64,000 nucleotides of DNA from assembly GCF_900104725.1 (NCBI RefSeq), contig NZ_LT629758.1, positions 8,642,001 to 8,706,000 of the forward strand, given 5' to 3'. The notes under the pieces are model-generated. The model saw only the letters and a program-made list of their open reading frames with translations. It was not told the DNA's origin and made no database searches. Below, piece after piece: positions 1 to 8,024 of this stretch. The translations under genes were made by a program, and so were the position numbers. Source of the DNA: Actinoplanes derwentensis. Lineage in GTDB: Bacteria; Actinomycetota; Actinomycetes; Mycobacteriales; Micromonosporaceae. Positions within the stretch are counted from its first letter, which is position 1; the number at the start of each line of letters is the position of its first letter.

Positions 1-1
1 G

Positions 2-136
2 CGGCGCTACTACCGGCTCACGGGGGCCGGCGAGCAGAGCCTGGCCACCGAGACCGCCCGCCTGCGCAGTCAGGCGACCATCGCCGAGGGCCGGCTCCGG
101 GCCCGCCGCCCCGAGTTGGGAGGTGCCCCCGCATGA
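2..136 (+). CDS. PadR-family transcriptional regulator, C-terminal fragment
   Basis: Only the last 44 residues are in the window. They begin RRYYRLTGAGEQSLATE, the typical end of the winged-helix domain of PadR-type repressors, where the wing strand YYRLT is followed by the C-terminal dimerisation helix. The stop codon overlaps the ATG of the next gene (ATGA at 133), which indicates translational coupling. PadR genes of this type often sit directly upstream of a membrane protein that they regulate. The assignment rests on a short stretch, so the family is likely but the effector is unknown. Confidence 0.75.
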   Translation, partial: RRYYRLTGAGEQSLATETARLRSQATIAEGRLRARRPELGGAPA

Positions 137-1152
137 CCGATCTGGAGGCGCGTTACCGCAGTTTGCTGCGGATCTATCCGGCCGGGCACCGGGCCGCCTA
201 CGAGGAGGAGATGGTCGGCGTCCTGATGGCCGGCGCCGAGCCGGACCGCCGCTTCCCTTCCCCGGCCGATGCGATGGACCTGGTCCGCGCGGGCCTCACG
301 GTTCGTCTGGGCAGTGCTTTCCACACCCAGCGCGGTACGGGGTGGCGAAGCGCCGCCGCGGTGGTCGGTCTGTTCGCCGCCCTGGTGCTGGCCGGGGTGG
401 GAGTCAGCCGGCTGTCGATCGGCCTGGCGGAGTGGTCCTACGGCGATCCGAAGCGGCTGCACGGCATCGGCGGACTTCTCCTGCTCGACCCGGTGGCACG
501 GACTCTGGTCTGGACCCTGGTCGCCGGTGCCGCCGTGCTGGGCCTGCGCCGGGCGACGGTCCGGCTGGCCGCTGCCGGAGTGCTGGTGCAGGCCGGGGCG
601 ATCTGCCTGTGGGCGGGGCCGGGGCCGTGGCAGGCCCTGCGGATGGCCTGGGGGCTCGCCCTCGCGCTGGTCGCCCTGGCCCTGTTCGCGGTCGCTGCCT
701 CCGGTCGGCCGGTCCGTGCCGTGCTGGGTGGCCGGGGTCTGGTCCTGGTCGCTGCGGGGGTGGGTTTCGCGGCACTGATGGAGGCGCTCGGATGGAATCG
801 GGCCTGGTTCCGATTCTGGTACTCCGAGGCCGGGCCCAGCCCGCTCTTCCCGATCGTGCACTACTGGGTGCCGGGCCTGTTCCTGGTCCTCGCCGTGGCC
901 GGGATCATCGGGGCACGGAGGCGGATCGCGGTGCTGTCCGCCGTGGTCGTCGCGATTCCGGTCGCCTTCCAGGAACTGGAGCAGGTCGCGCACTGGTCGC
1001 TCTACTTCGACCTGACCCCGGCGATCGTCATGACCGGAGTCGTGGTGCTGGTGCTGACCCCGATCACGGTCTTCGGCGCCGGTGTCGCAGTGCTGTGGGC
1101 CGGAGCGAGTTTGGCCGCCCGGAGGCACGGTCATGTAAGGGCGCATGAGTGA
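133..1152 (+). CDS. Polytopic membrane protein coupled to PadR regulator
   Basis: This 339-residue protein begins with a soluble segment of about 70 residues (ARYRSLLRIYPAGHRAAYEEE) seen at the front of many PadR-linked actinobacterial membrane proteins. It is followed by about seven or eight hydrophobic segments, for example around residues 75-97, 125-145, 172-198 and 285-310. No enzymatic motif is visible. It is coupled to the PadR gene by an ATGA overlap, and its 3' end overlaps the next start by 8 bp. The likely role is as the membrane partner controlled by the PadR repressor; transport or envelope function cannot be specified. Confidence 0.7.
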   Translation: MTDLEARYRSLLRIYPAGHRAAYEEEMVGVLMAGAEPDRRFPSPADAMDLVRAGLTVRLGSAFHTQRGTGWRSAAAVVGLFAALVLAGVGVSRLSIGLAEWSYGDPKRLHGIGGLLLLDPVARTLVWTLVAGAAVLGLRRATVRLAAAGVLVQAGAICLWAGPGPWQALRMAWGLALALVALALFAVAASGRPVRAVLGGRGLVLVAAGVGFAALMEALGWNRAWFRFWYSEAGPSPLFPIVHYWVPGLFLVLAVAGIIGARRRIAVLSAVVVAIPVAFQELEQVAHWSLYFDLTPAIVMTGVVVLVLTPITVFGAGVAVLWAGASLAARRHGHVRAHE

Positions 1153-2791
1153 CCGCTGGTATTCCAAGGCCGTCGTCTATTGCCTCGACATCGACACGTT
1201 CGCCGATTCCGACGGTGACGGCTGCGGTGACATCCGCGGTCTGATCGGCCGGCTCGACTACCTCTCCCGGCTCGGGATCAACTGCCTGTGGCTGAACCCG
1301 ATCCACCCGTCGCCGGGCAAGGACGACGGCTACGACGTCTCCGACTTCTACAACGTGGACCCCCGGTTCGGCACCCTCGGTGACTTCGCCGAACTGCTGC
1401 ACCAGGCCGCCAACCGGGGCATCAAGGTGATCATCGATCTGGTGGTCAACCACACGTCGGATCAGCACCCGTGGTTCCAGTCCGCCCGATCGTCACCGGA
1501 TTCCCCGTACCGCGACTGGTTCGTCTGGAGCGAGACCGAACCGGCGGACCGTAACCAGGGCATGGTCTTTCCCGGCGAACAGGACGAGACCTGGAGTTAC
1601 GACCGGACCGCGAAACTCTGGTACTACCACCGGTTCTACAAGTTCCAGCCGGACCTGAACATCAACAATCCCGAGGTGCGCGAGGAGATCAAGAAGATCT
1701 GCGCGTTCTGGCTGCAACTCGGGGTGGCCGGGTTCCGGATGGACGCGGTGCCGTTCATCATCGAGCAGACCGAGCCGGGCAACCCGTCGTCGCCGATGGA
1801 CTTCGACTTCCTCAGCGAGCTGCGCCAGCACGTGCAGTGGCGCAAGGGCGACGCGGTCCTGCTGGCCGAGGCGAACGTCGAACCCGACTCGCTGCCCCGC
1901 TTCTTCGGCGACGAGGGCGGCTCCGGCAACCGGATCCACATGCTGTTCGACTTCATGCTCAACGCCAAGCTGGTGCTCGCGCTGGCCCGGGAGGACGCCG
2001 AGTCGGTCATCGACGCGCTGCGCGACACCCCGAAGCTGCCGGACGGCGGCCAGTGGGCCACCTTCCTGCGTAACCACGACGAGATCGACCTGTCCCGTCT
2101 GACCGCCGAGCAGCGCAAGGACGTCGTCGGGAAATTCGGACCGGAAGATCACATGCAGTTGTACGGCCGGGGCATCCGCCGTCGTCTGGCCCCGATGCTC
2201 GGCAACGACCGCCGGCACCTGGAGCTGGCCTACGCGCTCCAGTTCAGCCTGCGTGGCACTCCGGTGCTGCGGTACGGCGAGGAGATCGGGATGGGGGAGG
2301 ACCTGTCCCAGGACGGGCGCTACGCCATCCGTACCCCGATGCAGTGGAACAACCTGCCGAACGGCGGCTTCTCCACCGCCGACCCGAAGGACGTGATCCG
2401 CCCGGTGATCTCGGGTGGCGACTTCGGCTACGAGACGCTCAACGCGACTCTCCAACGGCACGATCCGAAGTCGCTGTGGTCGTGGTTCGAGCGGATGATC
2501 CGTACCCTCCGGGAAGCTCCGGAGGTCGGCAGCGGCAGCTGCACCCACGTCGATGTCCCCGCGCCGCGTGGCATCCTGGTGCACCGCGCAGACGCCGAGA
2601 CCGGAACCATGCTCTTCGTGCACAATCTGGGCACCGAGGCCGGCGAGGTGGATCTCAGTAGCCTGGCCGGTGAGGCCGACTTCCCGAACGACGTGCTGGC
2701 CGACCAGGAGTACCCGGAACTGGGCGAATTCGACAAGGTTCGGGTCGAGGGACACGGCTATCGCTGGATCCGGATGCGCAGAACCGCCTGA
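1145..2791 (+). CDS. GH13 alpha-amylase family glycosidase (trehalose-synthase-like)
   Basis: The 548-residue protein is a glycoside hydrolase family 13 TIM-barrel enzyme. Visible conserved regions are I (DLVVNH, residues 98-103), II (GFRMDAV with nucleophile Asp200), III (LLAEAN with acid/base Glu242) and IV (FLRNHDE with Asp312). The N-terminal sequence WYSKAVVYCLDIDTFADSDG and region II resemble trehalose synthases and related alpha-glucan enzymes of actinobacteria. Length fits the family without extra carbohydrate-binding modules, and no signal peptide is seen, so it should act in the cytoplasm on maltose, trehalose or short glucans. The exact substrate cannot be told from sequence alone. 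The ATG overlaps the end of the preceding membrane-protein gene. Confidence 0.88.
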   Translation: MSDRWYSKAVVYCLDIDTFADSDGDGCGDIRGLIGRLDYLSRLGINCLWLNPIHPSPGKDDGYDVSDFYNVDPRFGTLGDFAELLHQAANRGIKVIIDLVVNHTSDQHPWFQSARSSPDSPYRDWFVWSETEPADRNQGMVFPGEQDETWSYDRTAKLWYYHRFYKFQPDLNINNPEVREEIKKICAFWLQLGVAGFRMDAVPFIIEQTEPGNPSSPMDFDFLSELRQHVQWRKGDAVLLAEANVEPDSLPRFFGDEGGSGNRIHMLFDFMLNAKLVLALAREDAESVIDALRDTPKLPDGGQWATFLRNHDEIDLSRLTAEQRKDVVGKFGPEDHMQLYGRGIRRRLAPMLGNDRRHLELAYALQFSLRGTPVLRYGEEIGMGEDLSQDGRYAIRTPMQWNNLPNGGFSTADPKDVIRPVISGGDFGYETLNATLQRHDPKSLWSWFERMIRTLREAPEVGSGSCTHVDVPAPRGILVHRADAETGTMLFVHNLGTEAGEVDLSSLAGEADFPNDVLADQEYPELGEFDKVRVEGHGYRWIRMRRTA

Positions 2792-2805
2792 CGACGATTA
2801 GCATC

Positions 2806-2838
2806 GGCCTCCAGACAGCCTGATCACTGCTGGAGGCC
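2806..2838 (+). promoter_or_regulatory. Hairpin enclosing the Shine-Dalgarno site of the SDR gene
   Basis: A perfect 9-bp inverted repeat (GGCCTCCAG at 2806-2814, CTGGAGGCC at 2830-2838, 15-nt loop) lies in the 52-nt gap before the reductase ATG at 2844. The right arm contains GGAGG at 2832-2836, which sits 7 nt from that ATG. If transcribed, the ribosome site would be paired. It might also serve as a weak terminator for the upstream gene, but there is no T-run. Confidence 0.55.
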
Positions 2839-2843
2839 CGCTA

Positions 2844-3605
2844 ATGTCGCAGTCCGCACCTCGTGTCGCTGTCGTCACCGGAGCCGCACGCGGCATCGGC
2901 GCGGCGATCGCCCGTAAACTCGCTTCCGACGGCCTGGCGATCGCGGTCGTCGACCTGGACGAGAAGTCCGGTGCCGAGACGGTCGACGCGATCGTGGCGG
3001 CGGGTGGCCGGGCGATCGCGATCGGCGCCGACGTGGCCGACTCCGGTCAGGTGGCGGCGGCCATCGAGCGGACCGTGTCCGAGCTGGGCCCGCCGGCGGT
3101 GCTGGTCAACAACGCCGGGGTGCTGCGCGACAACCTGCTCTTCAAGATGTCCGAGGACGACTGGGACACGGTCATGTCCGTGCACCTGCGCGGTGCCTTC
3201 CTGTTCAGCAAGGCTGTGCAGAAACACATGGTCGACGCGGGTTACGGGCGGATCGTCAGCCTCTCCAGCACCTCCGCCCTCGGTAACCGCGGCCAGGCCA
3301 ACTACGCCGCCGCGAAGGCCGGTCTGCAGGGCTTCACCAAGACGCTCGCGATCGAGCTGGGCAAGTTCGGCATCACCGCGAACGCGGTCGCGCCAGGCTT
3401 CATCGTGACCGATATGACGAGGGCGACGGCGGCCCGGATCGGCGTAGACTTCGCCGACTTCGAGAAGGCGACCGTGAGCCAGATTCCCGTCGGGCGAGCG
3501 GGCCGTCCCGAAGACGTGGCGAACACGGTGTCCTTCCTGGCCAGTGAAGGTGCCGGGTTTGTCACCGGGCAGGTGGTTTATGTCGCCGGTGGCCCACAGG
3601 ACTGA
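2844..3605 (+). CDS. Short-chain dehydrogenase/reductase, FabG-like 3-oxoacyl reductase
   Basis: A 253-residue classical SDR. The Rossmann glycine motif is TGAARGIG (residues 12-19), NNAG is at 89-92, and the catalytic triad is Ser141, Tyr154 and Lys158 in SLSST...YAAAK. The C-terminus VGRAGRPEDVANTVSFLAS followed by VTGQVVYVAGG is typical of FabG-type NADPH-dependent 3-oxoacyl-ACP/CoA reductases. The acceptor, whether ACP-bound, CoA-bound or a small alcohol, cannot be fixed. It follows the GH13 gene by 52 nt and has a strong GGAGG ribosome site that may be hidden in a hairpin. It is probably a separate fatty-acid or polyketide-type reductase rather than the main FabG, because no fab genes adjoin it. 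Confidence 0.85.
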   Translation: MSQSAPRVAVVTGAARGIGAAIARKLASDGLAIAVVDLDEKSGAETVDAIVAAGGRAIAIGADVADSGQVAAAIERTVSELGPPAVLVNNAGVLRDNLLFKMSEDDWDTVMSVHLRGAFLFSKAVQKHMVDAGYGRIVSLSSTSALGNRGQANYAAAKAGLQGFTKTLAIELGKFGITANAVAPGFIVTDMTRATAARIGVDFADFEKATVSQIPVGRAGRPEDVANTVSFLASEGAGFVTGQVVYVAGGPQD

Positions 3606-3652
3606 CCGGTCAAGGTTGCTGGCAACTTGCTGAGAAGAGTTACAAAGAAATC

Positions 3653-4051
3653 ATGAACCGACGCATGAGTTCCCGAACCATTTCGCTGACCAGCACCTTC
3701 CTCCTGCTGGCCGCGGGTGGTACGGCGGCGTGCGACAACGACGAGTACACGGACGAGGGTTTCTACTGCGCCGACTCCAACGGCGTGATCGTCGACGAGG
3801 ACTACTGCGACGATGACAACGGTGGTGGCGGGGGCGGCGGCTTCTTCATCTGGCACTCCTCGGGTTACCGGTCGGGTTATCCGGTCGGGTCGAAGCTGCC
3901 GGCCGGTGGCAGTAAGTTCGCCTACAACGACTCCGCTTCCCGGTCCAAGTTCGGTTTGCCCTCCAGTGGCAGGATCAGCAACGGCACGGTCAAGACCAGC
4001 GTCGTCGGCAAAGGCGGCAGCGGCTACAGCGGCAGCAAGTCCGGTTCGTAA
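3653..4051 (+). CDS. Small Cys/Gly/Ser-rich lipoprotein, YgiB-like partner of GspS-like protein
   Basis: The 132-residue product has a basic N-terminus, a hydrophobic core (residues 10-22) and a lipobox-like ending GTAAC with Cys27, so it is probably exported and lipid-anchored; the -3 residue of the lipobox is non-ideal. After it come an acidic, Cys-containing stretch (FYCADSNG...DEDYCDDD), a run of seven glycines, and a Ser/Gly/Lys-rich tail. This layout resembles the E. coli YgiB/YjfM (DUF1190) lipoproteins, which sit just upstream of GspS-like YgiC/YjfC. The gene here lies 14 nt upstream of such a gene. The relation to DUF1190 is inferred from layout and context, not from an alignment. 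Confidence 0.6.
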   Translation: MNRRMSSRTISLTSTFLLLAAGGTAACDNDEYTDEGFYCADSNGVIVDEDYCDDDNGGGGGGGFFIWHSSGYRSGYPVGSKLPAGGSKFAYNDSASRSKFGLPSSGRISNGTVKTSVVGKGGSGYSGSKSGS

Positions 4052-4065
4052 GGGGTTTCAACGGG

Positions 4066-5529
4066 ATGCGGCGGATTCCTCACGGGCCGGTTCGCGACGG
4101 GTGGCGGCTGACCAACTACAGCCTCGGCCTGACGTACAACGACGATGTCCTGCCGGACGGGACCACGTACTCGTACTGGCATGAAGGTCCGTACTACGAC
4201 TTCACCGCGGCCGAGATCGAAGAGCTGGAAGCAGCCACGACGACGCTGTACACGATGTGCATGGAAGCCGGCGACTGGATGGTCCAACAGTGCCCGCGCC
4301 GCACCGTGGAAGGCCGTAAGCAGGGGTTCTTCGCGTCGGTCTGCAACGCCGAGAGCTGCTTCCTGAGCCGGATCGGCATCCCGGAGTACGCGCACGAGCA
4401 GATCATCCGGACCTGGTTCGACGGCGACGCCGAGACGTGGACGCACTACGACAAAGACCCGGACATGCGCCTGCCCATGCAGACCCCGGACTTCTCGCCG
4501 ACCGTCTACGGGCGCTTCGACCTCTGGTACAACGGGGCCGGCAGTGTGCCCCGGCTGCTGGAGTTCAACGCGCAGACGCCCACCTCACTGATCGAGGCGG
4601 CGGTCATCCAGTGGCACTGGATGGATCAGACCGGGGTCACCCAGCACGAGTGGCGGCAGTGGAACTCGATCCACGAACGCCTGGTCGGCTGGGAGGCCAC
4701 CCCCGGCGAGCCCGGCGACCCGGGTGCCTGGCGGCGCAACATCGACAAACTGCGCGAGTCCCGAACCTGGCTGCCGGAGAAACCCAAGATCTTCTTTGCG
4801 TACGAGACGTCCGAGACCTCAGGCGAGGACCGGATGAACGTCGCCTACCTGATGGCCACCGCGGAGGAAGCCGGCTACCCGGTGGAGTTGATCGCGATGA
4901 GCCAGATCGGCTGGGACGTCGCCGGCGACCGGGTCCTGTTCGTGCCCGCGCCCGGACAGGAACACAAGTCCGAGCCCATCGACGTGATCTTCATGCTCTA
5001 CCCGTGGGAATGGTTCTGGCACGAGGAGGGCGGCAAAGCCTTCTTCCGGAACATGGCCGACCCGGAGAAACGCGGAACCGTCTGGATCGAGCCGCCCTAC
5101 AAAGCGGCACTCCTCGGCAACAAGGCGCTGCTCCCGGTCCTGTGGAAGCTTTTCGGCACCGACCCGGAACGCTCCAAGTACCTGCTGCCCGCCTATTTCG
5201 CGGAATCCTCCAAGGCGGCCACCCTCACGTCGTACGCCAAGAAGCCCGTCTGGGGCCGCGAGGGCGGCTCGGTGACCCTGGTCCGCGACGGCGTGACGAT
5301 CACGTCATCGCCGTCGGAGTACGGCTCCGACGGCCGCTACGTCGTCCAGGAACTGTGCGAACTGCCGGCTTTCGAGGGCTTGGAGGGCACGGTCCACCCG
5401 GTGATCGGCGCCTGGCTCATCGACGGCGAACCAGCAGGCATGGGCATCCGCGAGGGCTTGGGAACCGCCGGCCTGGTAACCAACAACGCCTGCAACTTCG
5501 TCCCCCACGCCATCGAGAGCAACGGCTGA
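4066..5529 (+). CDS. Glutathionylspermidine synthase family ATP-grasp protein
   Basis: The 487-residue protein belongs to the glutathionylspermidine synthase C-terminal ligase family. Recognisable segments are the Trp-rich N-terminus (WRLTNYSLGLTYN), the central LLEFNAQTPTSLIEA block, WIEPPYKAALLGNKALLPVLW, KKPVWGREGG and the terminal GMGIREGLG.TAGLVTNNACNFVPH. These form the ATP-grasp core that activates a carboxylate and joins it to an amine. Actinobacteria make mycothiol rather than glutathione, so the true substrate is probably another peptide or amine, as suspected for E. coli YgiC, which lacks the amidase half. It forms a likely operon with the small lipoprotein 14 nt upstream. Confidence 0.87.
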   Translation: MRRIPHGPVRDGWRLTNYSLGLTYNDDVLPDGTTYSYWHEGPYYDFTAAEIEELEAATTTLYTMCMEAGDWMVQQCPRRTVEGRKQGFFASVCNAESCFLSRIGIPEYAHEQIIRTWFDGDAETWTHYDKDPDMRLPMQTPDFSPTVYGRFDLWYNGAGSVPRLLEFNAQTPTSLIEAAVIQWHWMDQTGVTQHEWRQWNSIHERLVGWEATPGEPGDPGAWRRNIDKLRESRTWLPEKPKIFFAYETSETSGEDRMNVAYLMATAEEAGYPVELIAMSQIGWDVAGDRVLFVPAPGQEHKSEPIDVIFMLYPWEWFWHEEGGKAFFRNMADPEKRGTVWIEPPYKAALLGNKALLPVLWKLFGTDPERSKYLLPAYFAESSKAATLTSYAKKPVWGREGGSVTLVRDGVTITSSPSEYGSDGRYVVQELCELPAFEGLEGTVHPVIGAWLIDGEPAGMGIREGLGTAGLVTNNACNFVPHAIESNG

Positions 5530-5546
5530 CGTCCCGAACCTCTTGC

Positions 5547-5984
5547 CTATCGCGCGGCTGGTTTGTGGCGGTAGATCCACCAGAGGCCGATGAAAGGCAG
5601 GATCAGCGGCACGTAGCCGTAACCGCTGCCGAAGTTGGACCAGACGGTGGCGTCGGGGAAGTCGACGCTGTCGATGACGGTCAGGGTGCCGATCGCCAGG
5701 ACGCCCAGCAGCTCGATCGTGCAGCTCACCAGGGCGATCATCCGGCCTCGGGGGCCGCCCCGGGCCAAGCCCACCGTGGCGGCTATGTAGACCAGCCCGG
5801 CGAAAGCGGACAGCAGGTAAGCCAGGGGGGCCTCGGTGAAGTGTGTGGTTATCTGCACCAGGGCCCGGGCGCTCGCCGACAGGGCGAAGACGCCGTAGAC
5901 CAGGAGTAGGACCCGGCCCAGGCCGGAACCCAGGGCGGCGTCCCGGGGTCGGGTCTTGGCCTCGGCGGGGGTTCTGTCAGGCAC
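5547..5984 (-). CDS. Conserved integral membrane protein
   Basis: A 145-residue protein with four predicted membrane segments (roughly residues 25-42, 55-75, 84-102 and 122-140) and a short basic tail (WWIYRHKP). No signature residues of a transporter or enzyme are visible. Its GTG start overlaps the stop of the upstream membrane-protein gene (5977-5984), so the two are co-translated. Such two-gene membrane protein pairs recur in actinobacterial genomes next to an oxidoreductase like the one that diverges from it here. The function is unknown. Confidence 0.65.
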   Translation of the reverse strand: MPDRTPAEAKTRPRDAALGSGLGRVLLLVYGVFALSASARALVQITTHFTEAPLAYLLSAFAGLVYIAATVGLARGGPRGRMIALVSCTIELLGVLAIGTLTVIDSVDFPDATVWSNFGSGYGYVPLILPFIGLWWIYRHKPAAR

Positions 5985-6342
5985 CGGTCACCGACGCTAT
6001 CTGCTGCAGGCGCAGCACTAGGACTGGCAGGACTAGGCAGCCGATTCCTAGGATCAGGCTGCCCCAGCGGGTGGGCTCCATCTTCGCCAGGTACACCGAG
6101 GTGGGGACGAAGGCGATCGTGGTGATCAGGTAGCCGGCGAACGTGGTCGGGTCCGCGGGGCGGGGATCGGTGAAGAGGCCGATCACGGCCACCACGACGA
6201 GGATCACCACCAGGGCGCTCAGGGCGAGGGCGGCGATCAGGTCGGGATCGCTCGGCGCGCGGTCGAGAGCCGCGCGCAGCAGATACCACACCGCCAGGAC
6301 CAACGCGGCGATGATCGTCGCCGACGACAGGGGACCGTTCAC
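5977..6342 (-). CDS. Conserved integral membrane protein, first gene of a pair
   Basis: A 121-residue, four-helix membrane protein. Hydrophobic stretches are near residues 5-22, 36-55, 68-85 and 92-110, with a conserved-looking loop YLAKMEPTRWGS. The start is GTG at 6342. It precedes and overlaps by 8 bp the other membrane gene on the same strand, and diverges from the Gfo/Idh/MocA oxidoreductase across a 65-bp gap that holds a large interrupted palindrome. The size, topology and obligate pairing suggest a heteromeric membrane complex. No function can be assigned. Confidence 0.65.
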   Translation of the reverse strand: MNGPLSSATIIAALVLAVWYLLRAALDRAPSDPDLIAALALSALVVILVVVAVIGLFTDPRPADPTTFAGYLITTIAFVPTSVYLAKMEPTRWGSLILGIGCLVLPVLVLRLQQIASVTGA

Positions 6343-6350
6343 TCGGTCAG

Positions 6351-6378
6351 GTTACTGAGGCCGGTCCGGCCTGGTAAC
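6351..6378. promoter_or_regulatory. Interrupted palindrome in a divergent promoter region
   Basis: Between the divergent starts at 6342 (minus) and 6408 (plus) lies AGGCCGGTCCGGCCT (6358-6372), a perfect 7+1+7 palindrome. It is flanked by GTTAC (6351-6355) and GTAAC (6374-6378), which extend the symmetry. The position suits an operator for a dimeric regulator acting on both transcription units, although a GC-rich hairpin at the 5' end of either transcript is equally possible. Confidence 0.4.
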
Positions 6379-6407
6379 TTCCGGCCTAGTGATCATCAAC
6401 GAATAGG

Positions 6408-7301
6408 GTGGGCGATCCGGTGCGCTTCGGACTTTTCGGTACGGGACCTTGGGCACACCTCGTGCATGCGCCCGCTCTGGCGGCTCATTCCGGGGTGGAG
6501 TTCACCGGAGTCTGGGGCCGTGATCCGGCCCGGACGGCCGAGTTGGCGGGGCAGTACGGCGTACCCGCGTACTCCGAGGTCGATGCCCTGATCGCCGATG
6601 TGGACGCGGTCGCGGTCGCGCTTCCGCCGGACGTGCAGGCCCCGCTCGCGCTGCGGGCCGCCGCGGCCGGACGGCACCTGCTGCTCGACAAACCGGTCGC
6701 CACCCGGGTCGAGGAGGCCCGGGCCCTCGCCGCCGTCGAGGTCGCCTCAGTGGTCTTCTTCACTCGCCGGTTCACTCCGGAGATGGACGCGTTCCTGGCC
6801 GAGGCGGTCGCCACCGGCGGCTGGAACGAGGCTCGCGTCGACCACCTCGGCGCGATCTTCACGCCGGACAATCCGTTCGGGGCGTCGCCGTGGCGACGGG
6901 AGCGCGGTGGGCTGTGGGACGTCGGCCCGCACGCGCTGGCCCTGGTGCTTCCGGTGCTGGGCCCGGTCGCCGAGGTGACCACCGTAGCCGGTGACCGGGA
7001 TCTGACGTACCTGCTGCTCAAGCACGCCGGAGGTGCGGTGAGCCGGTTGACCCTCGCGGTGGACGCGCCGCCCGCCGCGGCCCGCGAGGAGGCGGTCTTC
7101 TCCGGCGAGGCGGGAGTGCTGGAGGTGCCGAGCGCCGAGTGGGCTCCGGGCGAGGCGATGAGCCGTGCCCTGGACCAGTTGCTGGCCGCGGCCGCCGGTG
7201 GCCCCGCGTCCGCTCTCGACGCCCGGTTCGGTGCCGGGGTGACCGAGATCCTGGCCGCCGCCGAGCGATCCATCGCCGACCGGGCCACGATCCGCCTCTG
7301 A
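6408..7301 (+). CDS. Gfo/Idh/MocA family NAD(P)-dependent oxidoreductase
   Basis: A 297-residue protein with the N-terminal Rossmann start VRFGLFGTGPWAHLVHAPAL and the family signature LLDKPVATRVEEA, where the Lys of DKP contacts cofactor and substrate. It also has the C-terminal GGLWDVGPHALAL segment carrying the catalytic His. These enzymes oxidise or reduce sugars, inositols or related polyols. It is somewhat short (family usually 320-360), with a compact C-terminal beta domain. The start given is GTG 6408. GTG 6420 is at least as likely because AGGGTGGG lies just upstream of it. It diverges from the paired membrane proteins. Confidence 0.82.
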   Translation: MGDPVRFGLFGTGPWAHLVHAPALAAHSGVEFTGVWGRDPARTAELAGQYGVPAYSEVDALIADVDAVAVALPPDVQAPLALRAAAAGRHLLLDKPVATRVEEARALAAVEVASVVFFTRRFTPEMDAFLAEAVATGGWNEARVDHLGAIFTPDNPFGASPWRRERGGLWDVGPHALALVLPVLGPVAEVTTVAGDRDLTYLLLKHAGGAVSRLTLAVDAPPAAAREEAVFSGEAGVLEVPSAEWAPGEAMSRALDQLLAAAAGGPASALDARFGAGVTEILAAAERSIADRATIRL

Positions 7302-7690
7302 TTCCGCGGCGCCGTTTCACGTTTCGGCGCGACGGCCGAATGGCAGAAACGAGACGATGAAAGCGGTTCGGTGTGTCGGCTAAAACCCCGCGAAATGCGA
7401 TTAACAGCGGACACCCGATTCGATACGCCTACGCGGGGTAGTCGTGATCGGCAACGCAGACTGGCCGATCTGAGCGCTAACTGGACAGAAGCTGCGCGTT
7501 ACGGATGGACGCAAAGTAGCGAGCCGAATACATTTTCGGCTTGTCACGCGCGCCGGGCCGGACCGTCCGGGGTGTGGTCGACGCGGGCCCGCGGCGACCG
7601 GCCAGGCGTGTGTCGGGGTGAGGGGATGCACTGCATGACCGACCGCACAGCCTTGTACGAGTTTCCGGCCGCGCCCGGGGGAGCCCGCGA
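7302..7690. other. Intergenic stretch with a 7-bp hairpin and no convincing gene
   Basis: No open frame here has convincing coding character. A hairpin AGCCGAA/TTCGGCT (7522-7528 and 7535-7541, 6-nt loop) is visible. A 19-codon frame starting ATG at 7635 ends in a GTGA overlap with the next tentative gene. This could be a leader or a very small gene, but nothing else supports it. Confidence 0.35.
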
Positions 7691-8017
7691 GTGACCGGTC
7701 TGTGGGATGCCGAGCGGGACGCCTCCGAGGCGGTGCGGGTGCTGGCCGGGCTGGCGGAACTGCTCCGGGAGGACGGGACGGTGGACCGCCGGGTGCTGCT
7801 GACGCTGACCGAGAACGGCGGGGCGGCGGTGGAGCGGGTCGTCGCGTACCTCCGGCAGCAGTGCCGGGCGGGAGACGGTGAGATGGCCGACGTGCCACCC
7901 CGGTTGTCCGCTTGGCGCGACTGGATGCCCCCGAGGGGTGACCTCTTCGGCACGTCGGGGGTGACTCGCCGCGCGGACGGAGTACCGCAGCCGAGGCGTT
8001 CCGACCCGGGCGAGTGA
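7691..8017 (+). CDS. Hypothetical protein
   Basis: The 108-residue frame starts at GTG 7691. Its first 75 residues look protein-like, with amphipathic helical stretches such as SEAVRVLAGLAELLREDG and GAAVERVVAYLRQQ, while the last 30 are Arg/Pro-rich and low in complexity. Its start overlaps a 19-codon upstream frame by GTGA. It ends 8 nt before the convergent AraC gene. I recognise no family, and it may not be a real gene. Confidence 0.35.
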   Translation: MTGLWDAERDASEAVRVLAGLAELLREDGTVDRRVLLTLTENGGAAVERVVAYLRQQCRAGDGEMADVPPRLSAWRDWMPPRGDLFGTSGVTRRADGVPQPRRSDPGE

Positions 8018-8024
8018 CACCCGT

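Noticed and set aside
4437..5909. 490-codon plus-strand frame overlapping the GspS-like gene
   Set aside because: It is the alternative frame of a well-supported gene and continues into the antisense of a membrane-protein gene; Arg/His/Gly/Asp-rich shadow.
7371..7694. 107-codon frame before the tentative gene at 7691
   Set aside because: Composition is not protein-like (Arg/Ser/Thr/Cys-rich) and no ribosome site precedes it; only the terminal 19 codons could matter as a leader.
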